A stretch of DNA of 46,070 nucleotides from Zhongshania sp. (GCA_018066965.1 JAGPVP010000019.1:82403-128472), one strand, 5' to 3'. Positions 1 through 9,802 are shown, numbered from the stretch's first letter. Numbers and translations are program-made. Notes: generated by a model not told the origin, from the sequence alone.

Positions 1-119
1 ACCTCCGCATCATCACAGCCGTGGCAGTAAATGTCAAAAACATGGCTTTAAAGGTCAATCCTAGCTTGTAATATCCCGCTAAGATGGCACTATCTGATTT
101 ATCCTTGTGAGGTATTCAC

Positions 120-1016
120 GTGCAAGACGTACTCCACGCCCTATTCTTCGTCTCCGCCTTTGGCGCAGTTTTCCTTGCGGTCATCGGCGCGGAATATCTC
201 TATGTTCGTCGCAGTGGCAAAACTGGGGTTTACCACCCCCGCGAGACCGTAGCGAATTTAGCTGCTGGCTTCTCCTACAAAATAGTGGATGGCATCGCCG
301 TCGCATTATTTATTCAAGCCTTTTACCTCTGGGTTTATCAGTACGGCCTGCAATGGAATCCCGGCGCGTCGGTACTCAGCGTAGTAGCCTTAATCGTCTT
401 CATTGATTTTTGCTTTTACATAAACCATTACATGATGCACAAGGTCCGCTGGTTCTGGAGCGGCCATATCACCCACCACTCATCGGAACACATGAATTTT
501 TCCACCGCCTTGCGACAAAACTTCACCTTTGCATTTTCCGGCAGCTGGGTGCTTTGGTGGATTCCCGCCGCGCTGGTCGGCTTCGACAAAAATTGGGTAT
601 TACTCGCTATAGAAGGCAATCTGGTCTATCAGTTCTTCTTACACACAGAGCAAATACGTAAGCTAGGTGTATTAGAAAAAGTGATGAACACGCCATCCCA
701 TCACCGCGTTCACCACGGCAGTAACGCCGCGCAAATTGATCGCAACTTTGGAGGAATTTTCATTTTCTGGGACAAGCTATTTGGTACATTTCGGGATGAA
801 GATCATGCCGGCGAGATCAAATACGGTGTCACTCACATGCCCGCAAAGCCCTATAACCCCTTCTATTTACAGGTGCACGGCTGGGCAGAGATGGCGCAAG
901 ACGTTTGGCGCTATAAGGATTTACGTATTCTTTACAAACACCCTGAATGGGTAGATGAGCAGTACGGTGATCGCCAACAGGCGCAGATGGAATCACCGTC
1001 TGTAGAGAAAGTTTAG
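120..1016 (+). CDS. Sterol desaturase / fatty acid hydroxylase superfamily membrane protein
   Basis: Integral-membrane non-haem di-iron oxygenase family, acting in the membrane on a lipid or sterol-like substrate. The three histidine clusters that bind the di-iron centre are visible: HYMMH (about 103-107), HITHH (116-120) and HHRVHH (194-199). Hydrophobic segments lie near residues 7-27, 55-75, 85-103 and 140-175. The 298-aa length is normal for the family. The start is a GTG preceded by GAGG seven bases upstream (109-112); no better Met exists before the first membrane segment. Family members range from C-5 sterol desaturases to alkylglycerol monooxygenases and carotenoid hydroxylases, so the substrate cannot be named. 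It looks monocistronic and converges on the VOC gene downstream. Confidence 0.9.
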   Translation: MQDVLHALFFVSAFGAVFLAVIGAEYLYVRRSGKTGVYHPRETVANLAAGFSYKIVDGIAVALFIQAFYLWVYQYGLQWNPGASVLSVVALIVFIDFCFYINHYMMHKVRWFWSGHITHHSSEHMNFSTALRQNFTFAFSGSWVLWWIPAALVGFDKNWVLLAIEGNLVYQFFLHTEQIRKLGVLEKVMNTPSHHRVHHGSNAAQIDRNFGGIFIFWDKLFGTFRDEDHAGEIKYGVTHMPAKPYNPFYLQVHGWAEMAQDVWRYKDLRILYKHPEWVDEQYGDRQQAQMESPSVEKV

Positions 1017-1033
1017 CGCAGAAAACCTCAGAG

Positions 1034-1396
1034 TTATTTTTCTGCAGGCTCTGACCATACGGCAAATTCGTTACCGTTAGGGTCTGCAAAATGAAAACGG
1101 CGACCACCGGGGAAATCAAAAATTTCTTTCAAGATTGTGCCGCCAGACAACACAATGGTGTTCCGAGTTTCTTCAAGGGTCTCGCTATAGAATACAACTA
1201 GGGCGCTGCCATTCGCGGTACTGGCAGACAAGTCGGCGCGATAAAATCCGCCATCTAAACCTTCATCAGCAAACGCGGTGTAATCTGGGCCGTAGTCAGT
1301 AAATGACCAACCGAAAGCCTTTGTAAAAAACGCTTTTACCGCTTCGATATCGGCGGCGGGTAATTCAATATAATTTATCTTTCCATGAATATTCAT
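1034..1396 (-). CDS. VOC (glyoxalase/bleomycin-resistance) superfamily protein
   Basis: A single-domain vicinal-oxygen-chelate protein of 120 aa, the usual size for the small cytoplasmic VOC group. Its beta-alpha-beta-beta-beta repeat pattern starts with KINYIELPAADIEAVKAFF and ends with the typical FADPNGNEFAVW strand. The terminal FADPNGNEFAVW segment supplies the Glu that often ligates metal; an early metal-binding His is absent because the first strand has NYIEL. The start is well supported by GGAGG seven bases upstream of the ATG. A gap of about 14 nt separates it from the exported small protein upstream on the same strand (1411-1710), so they may be co-transcribed. Substrate unknown; it could be lyase-like or purely binding. 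Confidence 0.85.
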   Translation of the reverse strand: MNIHGKINYIELPAADIEAVKAFFTKAFGWSFTDYGPDYTAFADEGLDGGFYRADLSASTANGSALVVFYSETLEETRNTIVLSGGTILKEIFDFPGGRRFHFADPNGNEFAVWSEPAEK

Positions 1397-1410
1397 AAAT
1401 AAACCTCCGC

Positions 1411-1710
1411 CTAATTCAGTATTTCGATAATTTCTAATGTAGCTTGTACTAATCGCAAGCGGCGGTCCTCGACCATAACAATAATATGACCGCGATCATC
1501 CACTGGCACAATAACACGACCATGAGCGTAAATATTAGGCTCTAAGCGATGACCAACCATCAACTTCTTTTGCCAGCCTGGGGGCAATTGCTGACCTTCA
1601 GCAACTTTTTTCTGCAAACCTCGCGGCAGCTCACCATTGGGAGGCTTGGCGAACACACCAACGGTACCAAACAGCAATACAATCGCTAACATCACTATTG
1701 TCGTTTTCAT
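1411..1710 (-). CDS. Small exported protein, CigR/RcnB-like
   Basis: 99 aa with a clear signal peptide: KTTIVMLAIVLLFGTVGVFA (residues 2-21) with a signal-peptidase-I-type VFA site. The mature part has a short basic repeat-like stretch (LPRGLQKKVAEGQQLPPGWQ) and a C-terminal beta-rich segment ending VEDRRLRLVQATLEIIEIL. This arrangement resembles the periplasmic CigR/RcnB-type families, whose members share LPPGWxKKL; the assignment rests on recalled motif similarity only. AGGG precedes the ATG. It probably sits upstream of the VOC gene in one transcript. Specific function unknown. Confidence 0.7.
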   Translation of the reverse strand: MKTTIVMLAIVLLFGTVGVFAKPPNGELPRGLQKKVAEGQQLPPGWQKKLMVGHRLEPNIYAHGRVIVPVDDRGHIIVMVEDRRLRLVQATLEIIEILN

Positions 1711-1883
1711 TATTCGCCCTTAGTTTCAGTTTATGTGTATAGCTTCCAATTCAATATGACCTTTTTACACGCTAAAAGTGCAATTGATTCTCGTTTGAGG
1801 CCGAAAGTGATATGAACGATTGCTGCTATCGCAGGCCACACGTAGTATTCGAAACTTATGTCGACTGAACCTCTCGAGTAGCC

Positions 1884-2168
1884 ATGCGGAAAAACGATAA
1901 AAAATTAGACAATAGCATTCGAATACAGCTCACCGAAGTCTGTGACTACGCCTTAGACCATACTCAGGGATTTTTATGGCTTACTCACACCGTCGACTAT
2001 AAGCGTTTTCCCAACAGCCTAGCAGTTCGCTGTGTATTCACCGCCAACTCGTTGGCAGCGGCTATTCAAGAAACGCCACTAAATCAATTGATCAAGGACA
2101 AATTAAGTACCGCCGGTATCAATATACAATTTACGCAGATTCAGTACACGCCAGAAAAAATTAACTAA
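1884..2168 (+). CDS. Conserved hypothetical protein (often labelled Fis family regulator)
   Basis: 94 aa, soluble, no signal peptide. The opening RKNDKKLDNSIRIQLTEVC and the TQGFLWLTHTVDY segment match a short protein widespread in Pseudomonas and relatives. That protein is sometimes annotated as a Fis-family regulator; I see no Fis-like C-terminal helix-turn-helix here, so the label should not be trusted. It stands alone, divergent from the exported protein upstream and about 105 nt before the MAPEG gene. Function unknown. Confidence 0.7.
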   Translation: MRKNDKKLDNSIRIQLTEVCDYALDHTQGFLWLTHTVDYKRFPNSLAVRCVFTANSLAAAIQETPLNQLIKDKLSTAGINIQFTQIQYTPEKIN

Positions 2169-2273
2169 GCCGTCAATTCGAAATAGACCCGAGAAGCACC
2201 CAACAATAAGCTGTAGAGAAATTATCAAACAACAACGATAATATAGAATTAACAACAATAATGAGGTTTTGAG

Positions 2274-2702
2274 ATGCTACAACACTCGCCCATATTTACA
2301 CCAATCATCGTTCTTATTTTATGGACTTTCGTGATGTTATTCTGGATGGCGCTGGTTCGTCTGCCGATGATAGCAAAACTAAAATTAAAACCAGAAGAAG
2401 GCGAACGCACTAGTGAGCTTGCGCTAAAACTACCAGCAAAAACCCAGTGGAAGGCAGACAACTACAATCACCTACTAGAACAGCCAACCATTTTCTACGC
2501 AACTGCATTTTTACTGGCCTTAATTGGCGGCGGTGACGGTCTTAATTTAACACTTGCGTGGATTTATGTTGGCGGCCGTATTTTACACAGCCTTGTACAA
2601 GCTACGATTAACAAGGTGATGATGCGCTTTACTATATTTTTATTAACATCTATTGCCCTGCTCATCATGGCAATAAATTCAGCAATGATTATTCTAAAAT
2701 AA
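2274..2702 (+). CDS. MAPEG family membrane protein
   Basis: 142 aa with four hydrophobic segments (about 7-28, 62-84, 89-108 and 117-140), matching the membrane-associated eicosanoid/glutathione-metabolism fold. The signature NYNHLLEQPTIFYA (about 63-76) is the MAPEG motif with its Glu-Gln-Pro core. The GGRILHSLVQA segment supplies the usual Arg/His of the third helix. Bacterial MAPEG proteins are glutathione-dependent transferases or of unknown role in the inner membrane. The ATG is preceded by GAGG with about 8-nt spacing. A stem-loop follows the stop, so the gene is probably monocistronic. Confidence 0.9.
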   Translation: MLQHSPIFTPIIVLILWTFVMLFWMALVRLPMIAKLKLKPEEGERTSELALKLPAKTQWKADNYNHLLEQPTIFYATAFLLALIGGGDGLNLTLAWIYVGGRILHSLVQATINKVMMRFTIFLLTSIALLIMAINSAMIILK

Positions 2703-2715
2703 CGCGTTAATAAGC

Positions 2716-2751
2716 GAGTGGCGTATTTTCTCAATGAGTAATACGCCACTC
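2716..2751. terminator. Stem-loop between convergent genes
   Basis: Perfect 12-bp inverted repeat GAGTGGCGTATT / AATACGCCACTC around a 12-nt loop. It lies 13 nt after the MAPEG stop and 8 nt from the stop of the convergent small gene. There is no strong T-run on either side, so termination efficiency is uncertain, but position and symmetry suit a shared terminator. Confidence 0.6.
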
Positions 2752-2759
2752 AGCTATTC

Positions 2760-2948
2760 TTACAAGGCTTCAGCAATCATCGCATTAGTAATACGAACAA
2801 CCCGGTGGGGCTGGAATTGAGGGCCATTCAATTTCTCTATTTTGCCACCATTGTTCAAAAAATCGTCGATCTGCCGAGAGATTTCAGCTCTAACATGCTG
2901 TTGATGTAAGTTGGAGTAAGTGCCATGTTGCTTAATATATCGATCCAT
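2760..2948 (-). CDS. Small hypothetical protein with a SutA-like segment
   Basis: 62 aa, soluble and basic. AEISRQIDDFLNNGGKIEKL (about 21-40) resembles the conserved core of SutA and related short transcription-associated proteins of gammaproteobacteria, which share a helix followed by FLxxGGK(I/V). The acidic N-terminal tail of SutA is missing. The ATG has AGGG upstream with reasonable spacing, and the gene ends at the stem-loop shared with the MAPEG gene. The similarity is from memory and short, so function is left open. Confidence 0.6.
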   Translation of the reverse strand: MDRYIKQHGTYSNLHQQHVRAEISRQIDDFLNNGGKIEKLNGPQFQPHRVVRITNAMIAEAL

Positions 2949-3134
2949 ATCACAACCCTTCTAGCTCATCTAATATTCGGAAGCCTTAGCGCATAGCGCT
3001 TTTCAGCACCACGAATGCTATACCTCGCAGATGACAAAATTAGGATGGTTTTATGACAAGTCGGCAACACCAGAAAAATATCGAACAAACACAAAAAAGG
3101 CCGCTTTCGCGACCTCCGTCAAAATAGCCAAACC

Positions 3135-4745
3135 TTATACCGCCGGCATCTCGTCTGCCATTTCCCGCAGCTTATTTTTAGCCACTTTTTCTAAGGTTGC
3201 GCGCGGAAAGTCCTCAACAAAATACACCGCACGTGGCACTTTAAAATCAGCAAGATTAGCTTTGCAGTGATCAATGATCGCCTGCCCAAAAGCGGCTTCG
3301 TCTTCTGGTGCTCCCCAGCCTTTGATCACAAATGCCACCGGCACCATGTCTAGCATGTCATGAGATTTTGCAACGATCGCGACTTCGCCTACGCCGCCGC
3401 CCGGCACCTGCATGCACACTTCCTCTACTTGGCGGGCTGAGACGTTCTCGCCGCCAACTTTGAGGGCGTCTTTGTCGCGGTCGGTGAAATAGAAATTACC
3501 TTCGTCGCCAACGCTGACCATATCTCCCGTCTTGAACCAGCCATTAGGTGTGAATGATTTGGCCATGGCCTCTTCGTTTTTATAATACTCAAGGAAGATA
3601 TTTACGCCGCGCGTGCCCTGCACCCACAACTCACCAATTTCACCTTTTTTACACATCGCGCCAGTGTCTGGATTCACCACCGCCAAGTGGTAACCCGGTG
3701 TGGGTTTGCCGATAGAGCCCTGTGGCCAATCGCTAACAAAATCTGACCGTGTGGCGTGGGTAACAGTTTCCGTCATGCCCCAACTGGCAAAGGGCTTGGC
3801 CTTGAGCCAGCCTTCTATCTCTTTCCAAATAATGCCCATCGGCATCACTTTCAAGCTGTGCTTTTCCGGCACCGCTTGCATACCGATCGCTTTAAAGACA
3901 AAGGGAATCATTGAGCAGTGGCTGACTTGGTGTTTTTCAATAATTTCCCAAAACCGGCTTGCCGAAAACTTGGGCAACAACACCGCCGTCGCACCGACAC
4001 CCAAAGATCCCCAAAATGCCCAGCTTTGGCAGTTAACATGGAAAAAGGGCAAGAAGCCCAAATACACGCTATCGGTATCCATGCCCATACTTTGCGAACC
4101 CATGTTGCCAGACCACAAGGCATTGGCATGGGTATGCACTACCGCTTTAGGCAATGAGGTTGTACCTGAGGTAAACATAATGCCCGCTGGTAACATAGGC
4201 TCTGCGGGGCGAGCTGGCAGTGAAGCAGCATCGCCGTACAAGCTGCTGAACGCATCCGCGCCGTCAATTGATTCTTCAGCGACTTCGCCGGAATTATTAT
4301 CGGTGCTCACAATCCATTTAAGACTGGTCGCACTTTTACGAACTTCTTCAAAAAATTTAGGCTGGGTAATCGCACCGACCGCTTCTGTGTGACGGGCAAA
4401 ATATTCAATTTCTCCGCCCACGCTGCGGGTATTGGTAGTAACACCCACCGCACCGATTTTGGCGCAGGCATACCACGCCAATACCATTTCTGGGCAATTC
4501 TCGGCGTGAATCATTATCTTGTCGTGCTTGCGCACACCCTTGGCGTACAAACCCGCAGCAATTTTTCCGGTTTCTTCATCGAAGACTTGGTAACTCCAGC
4601 GGCGATCTTCTCCTGAGCGTAGCTCCCAAATCATAAAGGGATGATCGGGCTTGACCCGCGCCCAATGGCGCAGGCGCTGTGGAATATCCTGATCTGCAAA
4701 ATCGAATTCAGCGGCAGCCACCGCGATGTCCAAATCCGTACTCAT
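3135..4745 (-). CDS. AMP-dependent acyl-CoA synthetase/ligase
   Basis: 536-aa ANL-superfamily enzyme. It activates a carboxylic acid via an acyl-AMP and transfers it to CoA in the cytoplasm. Motifs: P-loop-like FTSGTTSLPKAVVHTH, the Gly-Met-Thr-Glu motif in SWGMTETVTH, GWFKTGDMVSV with the ribose-binding Asp, hinge region DRDKDALKVGGENVS and a C-terminal basic segment (RATLEKVAKNKLRE) carrying the adenylation Lys. The N-terminus could run 36 residues further, but that extension (hydrophobic, then Arg-rich) is unlike the family. The ATG at 4745 has GGGAAGAG just upstream and gives normal length, so I chose it. Substrate not predictable; the sequence is of the medium/long-chain or steroid-acid CoA ligase kind. 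It stands alone, divergent from dapE. Confidence 0.93.
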   Translation of the reverse strand: MSTDLDIAVAAAEFDFADQDIPQRLRHWARVKPDHPFMIWELRSGEDRRWSYQVFDEETGKIAAGLYAKGVRKHDKIMIHAENCPEMVLAWYACAKIGAVGVTTNTRSVGGEIEYFARHTEAVGAITQPKFFEEVRKSATSLKWIVSTDNNSGEVAEESIDGADAFSSLYGDAASLPARPAEPMLPAGIMFTSGTTSLPKAVVHTHANALWSGNMGSQSMGMDTDSVYLGFLPFFHVNCQSWAFWGSLGVGATAVLLPKFSASRFWEIIEKHQVSHCSMIPFVFKAIGMQAVPEKHSLKVMPMGIIWKEIEGWLKAKPFASWGMTETVTHATRSDFVSDWPQGSIGKPTPGYHLAVVNPDTGAMCKKGEIGELWVQGTRGVNIFLEYYKNEEAMAKSFTPNGWFKTGDMVSVGDEGNFYFTDRDKDALKVGGENVSARQVEEVCMQVPGGGVGEVAIVAKSHDMLDMVPVAFVIKGWGAPEDEAAFGQAIIDHCKANLADFKVPRAVYFVEDFPRATLEKVAKNKLREMADEMPAV

Positions 4746-4928
4746 AACTCTTCCCCTGATTATCATTATGATGTTTAAAGTGCGCCGCCTAGATGACAGA
4801 TGTAAGGGCAGCGTTAACAGTATGAATATGATCATAGCCAAGCTAAGCCCCACCCTCTATGACATTTCCACTCATTTGGGGTGGCATTGAGTGTTTCGGT
4901 CAGTCCTTGCAGTTGCCGCCGGCGGTGC

Positions 4929-6163
<1,235 letters not shown>

Positions 6164-6168
6164 GCGCG

Positions 6169-6957
6169 CTATTTAGCGAAGGCCTTTAGAGGATAGATAT
6201 CAAAGCGCACCGCCTTACCCGCAACCGATAACTGCGGTTTGCGCTCGGCTAAATACGGTGCTTTTGGCGGGCGCTTGACCACCACACGGTGGCGGGCGCG
6301 CTGCAAGGCCAGATCCAGCAACGCATCACTGTCTTCGTCTAAGCCCACCAAAGAATGGAATAAACGCATTTCTTTTTTCACCAGCGCCGACTTTCCCGAC
6401 ACCGGAAACATCGGATCTAAATACACCACATCGGGACAGGCTTCCTCTGCCAAGTTCGCCAGATAATCCATCGCACTCCCTTCGTGCAAACGCATTCGCC
6501 GCGCAATCTCAACGCACTCGTAAGATCCTTCGGCGCGACGTAAACCATCGGCCAACAAGGCAGCCACCACCGGCATACGCTCACACAGCGTGACGGTGCA
6601 GCCATGACTCGCCATTAAAAAACTATCGCGGCCAAGACCCGCTGTTGCGTCTACGACGCTGGCACGGTTGCGGCTGCCGCCCACTGCCTTTATTAATAAC
6701 TCTTTACCCGGATGACGGTTGCGCAGCGCCAACTCGAAATCCACCGCCACAGGGTGCTCCCGATTCACCGGCGGCAGGCCAACAACCAAACGATCGCCAT
6801 CAAAAAACACATGCACTTGATCTGCCTGCTCGCTCCAATCATCAACCAAGCGCAGGCCCAGCCTTTGCGCTAAATCTGCGCTGCTACTGGCGGTATTCAA
6901 GACAAGAGGGATTGACGATGTGGTCACAAAAATTCTGTCGGCAATGAGTAAGGGCAT
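6169..6957 (-). CDS. rsmJ: 16S rRNA (guanine1516-N2)-methyltransferase RsmJ
   Basis: 262 aa, class I SAM-dependent methyltransferase of the RsmJ (YhiQ) family, which methylates G1516 of 16S rRNA. SAM motif I is VVDATAGLGRDSFLMA, followed by the acidic TLCERMP. The catalytic motif is YLDPMFP, diagnostic for RsmJ. The C-terminus HRVVVKRPPKAPYLAERKP is also typical. No good Shine-Dalgarno precedes the ATG at 6957. A GTG start about 11 codons in is possible, but the longer form has the usual length. Convergent with dapE, with a 5-nt gap. Confidence 0.95.
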   Translation of the reverse strand: MPLLIADRIFVTTSSIPLVLNTASSSADLAQRLGLRLVDDWSEQADQVHVFFDGDRLVVGLPPVNREHPVAVDFELALRNRHPGKELLIKAVGGSRNRASVVDATAGLGRDSFLMASHGCTVTLCERMPVVAALLADGLRRAEGSYECVEIARRMRLHEGSAMDYLANLAEEACPDVVYLDPMFPVSGKSALVKKEMRLFHSLVGLDEDSDALLDLALQRARHRVVVKRPPKAPYLAERKPQLSVAGKAVRFDIYPLKAFAK

Positions 6958-7042
6958 GATGTTAGGATATTTAGCGCGGCGCGAACAGCCGCCAAAGCCT
7001 TTTCCTGTAAAGATAGCAGGCGAAGATAATATCCATACCAGC

Positions 7043-7048
7043 TATAAT
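7043..7048 (+). promoter_or_regulatory. Candidate -10 element upstream of the RRM gene
   Basis: A consensus TATAAT lies 29 nt before the ATG of the RNA-binding protein gene. No convincing -35 box is present at the expected distance, so activation or another factor may be needed. Confidence 0.35.
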
Positions 7049-7077
7049 CCACGCCATATTACAACGACGGCAGCCCC

Positions 7078-7371
7078 ATGAAATTATTGATCCGCAATTT
7101 AAACCGCACCACCACCGAAGCAGAGCTTTTAGATCTGTTTGAAGAATTCGGCAGTGTGCAGTCACTTACCTTAGTCAGAGACGAAGACGCGAATCTGTCC
7201 AAGGGTTTTGGCTTTGTGAACATGCCCAAGGCCGGTGAAGCAAAAGTCGCCATGCAAAATCTGAACGGCAAGATCATTGCCGGCTTTAAAATTCGCGTTA
7301 AGAAAGCAGAGCCTACCGTAGAGTCAACTGCCAGTGATGACGTAGAAGCTAGCGATGACGATGAAGTCTAA
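7078..7371 (+). CDS. RNA recognition motif (RRM) protein
   Basis: 97-aa single-RRM protein of the bacterial cold-shock/glycine-rich-type RNA-binding family. RNP2 (LLIRNL, residues 3-8) and RNP1 (KGFGFVNM, 42-49) are intact with the aromatic residues that stack on RNA. The last 20 residues form an acidic tail (SDDVEASDDDE) rather than the Gly-rich tail of cyanobacterial Rbp proteins. Probably binds single-stranded RNA in the cytoplasm; the targets are unknown. It overlaps the following VF530 gene by 17 nt, so translation may be coupled. Confidence 0.92.
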   Translation: MKLLIRNLNRTTTEAELLDLFEEFGSVQSLTLVRDEDANLSKGFGFVNMPKAGEAKVAMQNLNGKIIAGFKIRVKKAEPTVESTASDDVEASDDDEV

Positions 7372-7639
7372 AGACGCGACGCCGCCCGCCGCTGCTGTAA
7401 ATTCGGGTTCAAGTTCCGGCTCTAAAGATCCATTACACGGTCTGACGCTAGAGATGGTAATCACTCGGCTGGAAGCCCTGTTCGGCTGGGAAGAGCTGGG
7501 ACGCCGTATAAAAATTAAATGCTTTACCGACGACCCCAGCGTGTCATCTAGCCTTAAGTTTTTGCGCCGCACACCGTGGGCGCGGCAAAAAGTAGAAGCG
7601 CTGTATATTCGCAGCCAACGCCCCGCTCGCAAGTCTTAA
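7355..7639 (+). CDS. VF530 family (DUF2132) putative DNA-binding protein
   Basis: 94 aa. The core DPLHGLTLEMVITRL, GWEELGRRIKIKCFTDDPSV and SSLKFLRRTPWARQKVEALY segments are the VF530/DUF2132 signature, a small alpha-helical fold seen in a Vibrio structure and annotated as DNA-binding. A Ser/Pro/Ala-rich linker occupies residues 7-24. Two in-frame ATGs (7355 and 7361) are possible. The start lies within the end of the RRM gene in another frame, suggesting a two-gene operon. The real biochemical role of the family is not established. Confidence 0.88.
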   Translation: MTMKSKDATPPAAAVNSGSSSGSKDPLHGLTLEMVITRLEALFGWEELGRRIKIKCFTDDPSVSSSLKFLRRTPWARQKVEALYIRSQRPARKS

Positions 7640-7642
7640 GTT

Positions 7643-9802
7643 TTACGCGCTAATCGCGGCGGTATCTGCAACTGCCGCCAGCGTCACCGGCACACCGTTT
7701 AACACCGCGTTACCAGACAGCGCATCGATATGCATTTCGTCAGTGAGATCGTTCACGCTCACACCGGCATGATCCTGCGCGGTTTGCCATTGCGTACCGC
7801 TAAGATTGTGCCCCCAGCCGTGGGGAATACTAATCACCCCCGCCATCATTTCATCGCTGAGTTGAGCCGCCAATTCAACACTACCCACCCGTGAACTCAC
7901 CCTCACTAAATCGCCATCGGCAATAGCCAGCGCCTGTGCATCTAGCGGGTTTATCAGAGCGGTACAGCGAGATTTTCCTTTTACCAAGCGGTGACTATTG
8001 TGCAGCCAAGAATTATTACTGCGCAAATCGCGGCGGCCAATAAGTAAGAACTTATCTGGCGCAGTGTCTTGATTAAAGAATTTAGCATCTACCCGCGCCA
8101 AATCACTTAGAAAGAACTCCGCCTCTAAATGAATTTTTCGGTCGCGATGATACAAGCCCTTTGGCAAGGCGGGTTTTAGCGCACCCAAATCAACACCGTG
8201 TGGCGTCTTCTTCAGCTTAGTCAAAGACAAACCTTTAAAGGGATTTAAGCCGCCGCCATACGGCCCCTGCCATAAAAGTAAGGTGAGCAGGCCTGATGGT
8301 CCAGCACGTCGCATTAATTGGCGGCCGAGCTTTTCCTTAAGACCTCGCGCCGGCTGCAGGCGATCTCGCAAGCTCAACAGAATTTCCCAGTCGTGCCGGG
8401 CATTCGCCTTGCGCGGAAATAATGCTTTGGCGTAGCGGGCATTATTTCGCACCGCCAAGACATTAAATATCACATCGTAATGTTCACGCTCTAAGGGACT
8501 CACGGGCGGTAAAATAAAGTCGGCATGACGGCTGCTTTCATTAATGTAAAAGTCGATAGCAACCAGTAAATCTAAGCCCTTAAACGCCCGATCCAATTGC
8601 TCACCATTGGGCGTAGACAGCACTGGATTGCCGGCCATCAGCAGCATGCCCTTAATCTGTCCGTCTCCCGGCGTGCTTATTTCTTCCGCTAACACCGCAA
8701 CCGGCAACTCACCATTAAACTCCGGCAAGCCCCGTACGCGACTATGAAAGCGGCACATATTTCCCTTGCCGCTTTGAGCCAAAATATCGACTGCAGGTTT
8801 AGTGAACATTAGGCCGCCAACACTATCCAGACGACCAGTGCGAATATTAAACAACATGATGAGATACTGACTAAGGGTGCCGAATTCCTGCACTGACACC
8901 CCCAAACGGCCATACATGACCGGCGCTTTTGCCGCGCAGAAATCTCGAACCAAGCCACGAATCACCTCTGCGGACATCCCCGTTAGCGGCGCCACTTTTT
9001 CTGGGCTATACGCGCTGAATTTATCGACCAAACTCATTGGGCCTTGGTCTAAATACTTAGCCATATTTGCCGTGTTGACTAGCCCCTCTTCAAACAGCAC
9101 ATGGAGCATTGCCAGCAAGACTAAAACATCCGTACCGGGCCGCACAAAATGATGCGCGTCGGCAAGCTCCGCCGTCGCGGTGCGGCGAGGATCAACCACC
9201 ACGACTTTACCGCGCGTGCGAACATCTTTGAGTCGTTGCTTAACATCGGCCACACTCATAATGCTGCCATTCGAGGCCAGCGGGTTGGCGCCGAAGATCA
9301 GAAAGTGATCGGTGTTATCTATATCGGGTACTGGAATTTTCAGCTGATGGCCAAACAACTTCCACGACACAATATGATGGGGAAGCTGATCTACCGAGGT
9401 GGCCGAAAACTTATTCTTGGTTTTTAAGGCCCGCAGCAGCCCGCCGCTCATTAACAGTGAGCCGGTGTTATGCACATTGGGGTTGCCTAGGTATGCACCC
9501 AAGGAATCATTGCCGTGCTCAGCCTGCAGCGCTTTAATACGTGCCGCGACCTTGTCGAAAGCCTCTTTCCAGCTCAGTTCACGCCATTCACCGTTTACCT
9601 TTTCCATTGGCACACGAATGCGGTCTGGGTCTTCGTATAAGTCTTTTAAGGCAAGGGCTTTGGGGCAGATATGACCGCGACTAAAGCTGTCCTCGGCATC
9701 GCCCTTAATACTGGTGATCTGTTCATTTTCTACGGTAATTTCAACGCCGCACATGGCCTCACATAAGTTACAGGTACGAAAATGTTTAATTGCATCGGCC
9801 AT
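7643..9802 (-). CDS. Molybdopterin-dependent oxidoreductase (DMSO reductase superfamily)
   Basis: 719-aa molybdenum/tungsten bis-MGD enzyme. The N-terminal [4Fe-4S] motif is C11-x2-C14-x3-C18-x27-C46. MGD-binding segments include FLIFGANPLASNGS, VVVDPRRTATAELAD and a C-terminal molydop-binding domain (about 590-710) with LVRVSSRVGSVELAA. No Tat signal is visible, so it is probably cytoplasmic. The protein-derived metal ligand is not obvious: there is no clear Cys or Sec in the usual place. The ATG at 9802 has AGGTGA just upstream; an 11-residue longer reading has no such site. No electron-transfer subunit or chaperone gene is adjacent. Related enzymes range from formate dehydrogenases to acetylene hydratase-like proteins, and the substrate is unknown. 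Confidence 0.9.
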   Translation of the reverse strand: MADAIKHFRTCNLCEAMCGVEITVENEQITSIKGDAEDSFSRGHICPKALALKDLYEDPDRIRVPMEKVNGEWRELSWKEAFDKVAARIKALQAEHGNDSLGAYLGNPNVHNTGSLLMSGGLLRALKTKNKFSATSVDQLPHHIVSWKLFGHQLKIPVPDIDNTDHFLIFGANPLASNGSIMSVADVKQRLKDVRTRGKVVVVDPRRTATAELADAHHFVRPGTDVLVLLAMLHVLFEEGLVNTANMAKYLDQGPMSLVDKFSAYSPEKVAPLTGMSAEVIRGLVRDFCAAKAPVMYGRLGVSVQEFGTLSQYLIMLFNIRTGRLDSVGGLMFTKPAVDILAQSGKGNMCRFHSRVRGLPEFNGELPVAVLAEEISTPGDGQIKGMLLMAGNPVLSTPNGEQLDRAFKGLDLLVAIDFYINESSRHADFILPPVSPLEREHYDVIFNVLAVRNNARYAKALFPRKANARHDWEILLSLRDRLQPARGLKEKLGRQLMRRAGPSGLLTLLLWQGPYGGGLNPFKGLSLTKLKKTPHGVDLGALKPALPKGLYHRDRKIHLEAEFFLSDLARVDAKFFNQDTAPDKFLLIGRRDLRSNNSWLHNSHRLVKGKSRCTALINPLDAQALAIADGDLVRVSSRVGSVELAAQLSDEMMAGVISIPHGWGHNLSGTQWQTAQDHAGVSVNDLTDEMHIDALSGNAVLNGVPVTLAAVADTAAISA

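Noticed and set aside
1..119. End of an upstream gene or promoter at the window edge
   Set aside because: I could not recognise a reading frame tail, terminator or convincing promoter; only the GAGG ribosome site for the first gene is clear.
3700..4392. 230-codon plus-strand reading frame
   Set aside because: It lies wholly antisense to the acyl-CoA ligase gene, whose motifs are complete, and has no recognisable domain or ribosome-binding site.
4746..4853. 36-residue N-terminal extension of the acyl-CoA ligase resembling a signal peptide
   Set aside because: Acyl-CoA ligases of this group are cytosolic, and the internal ATG has a good ribosome-binding site, so the extension is probably upstream non-coding DNA.
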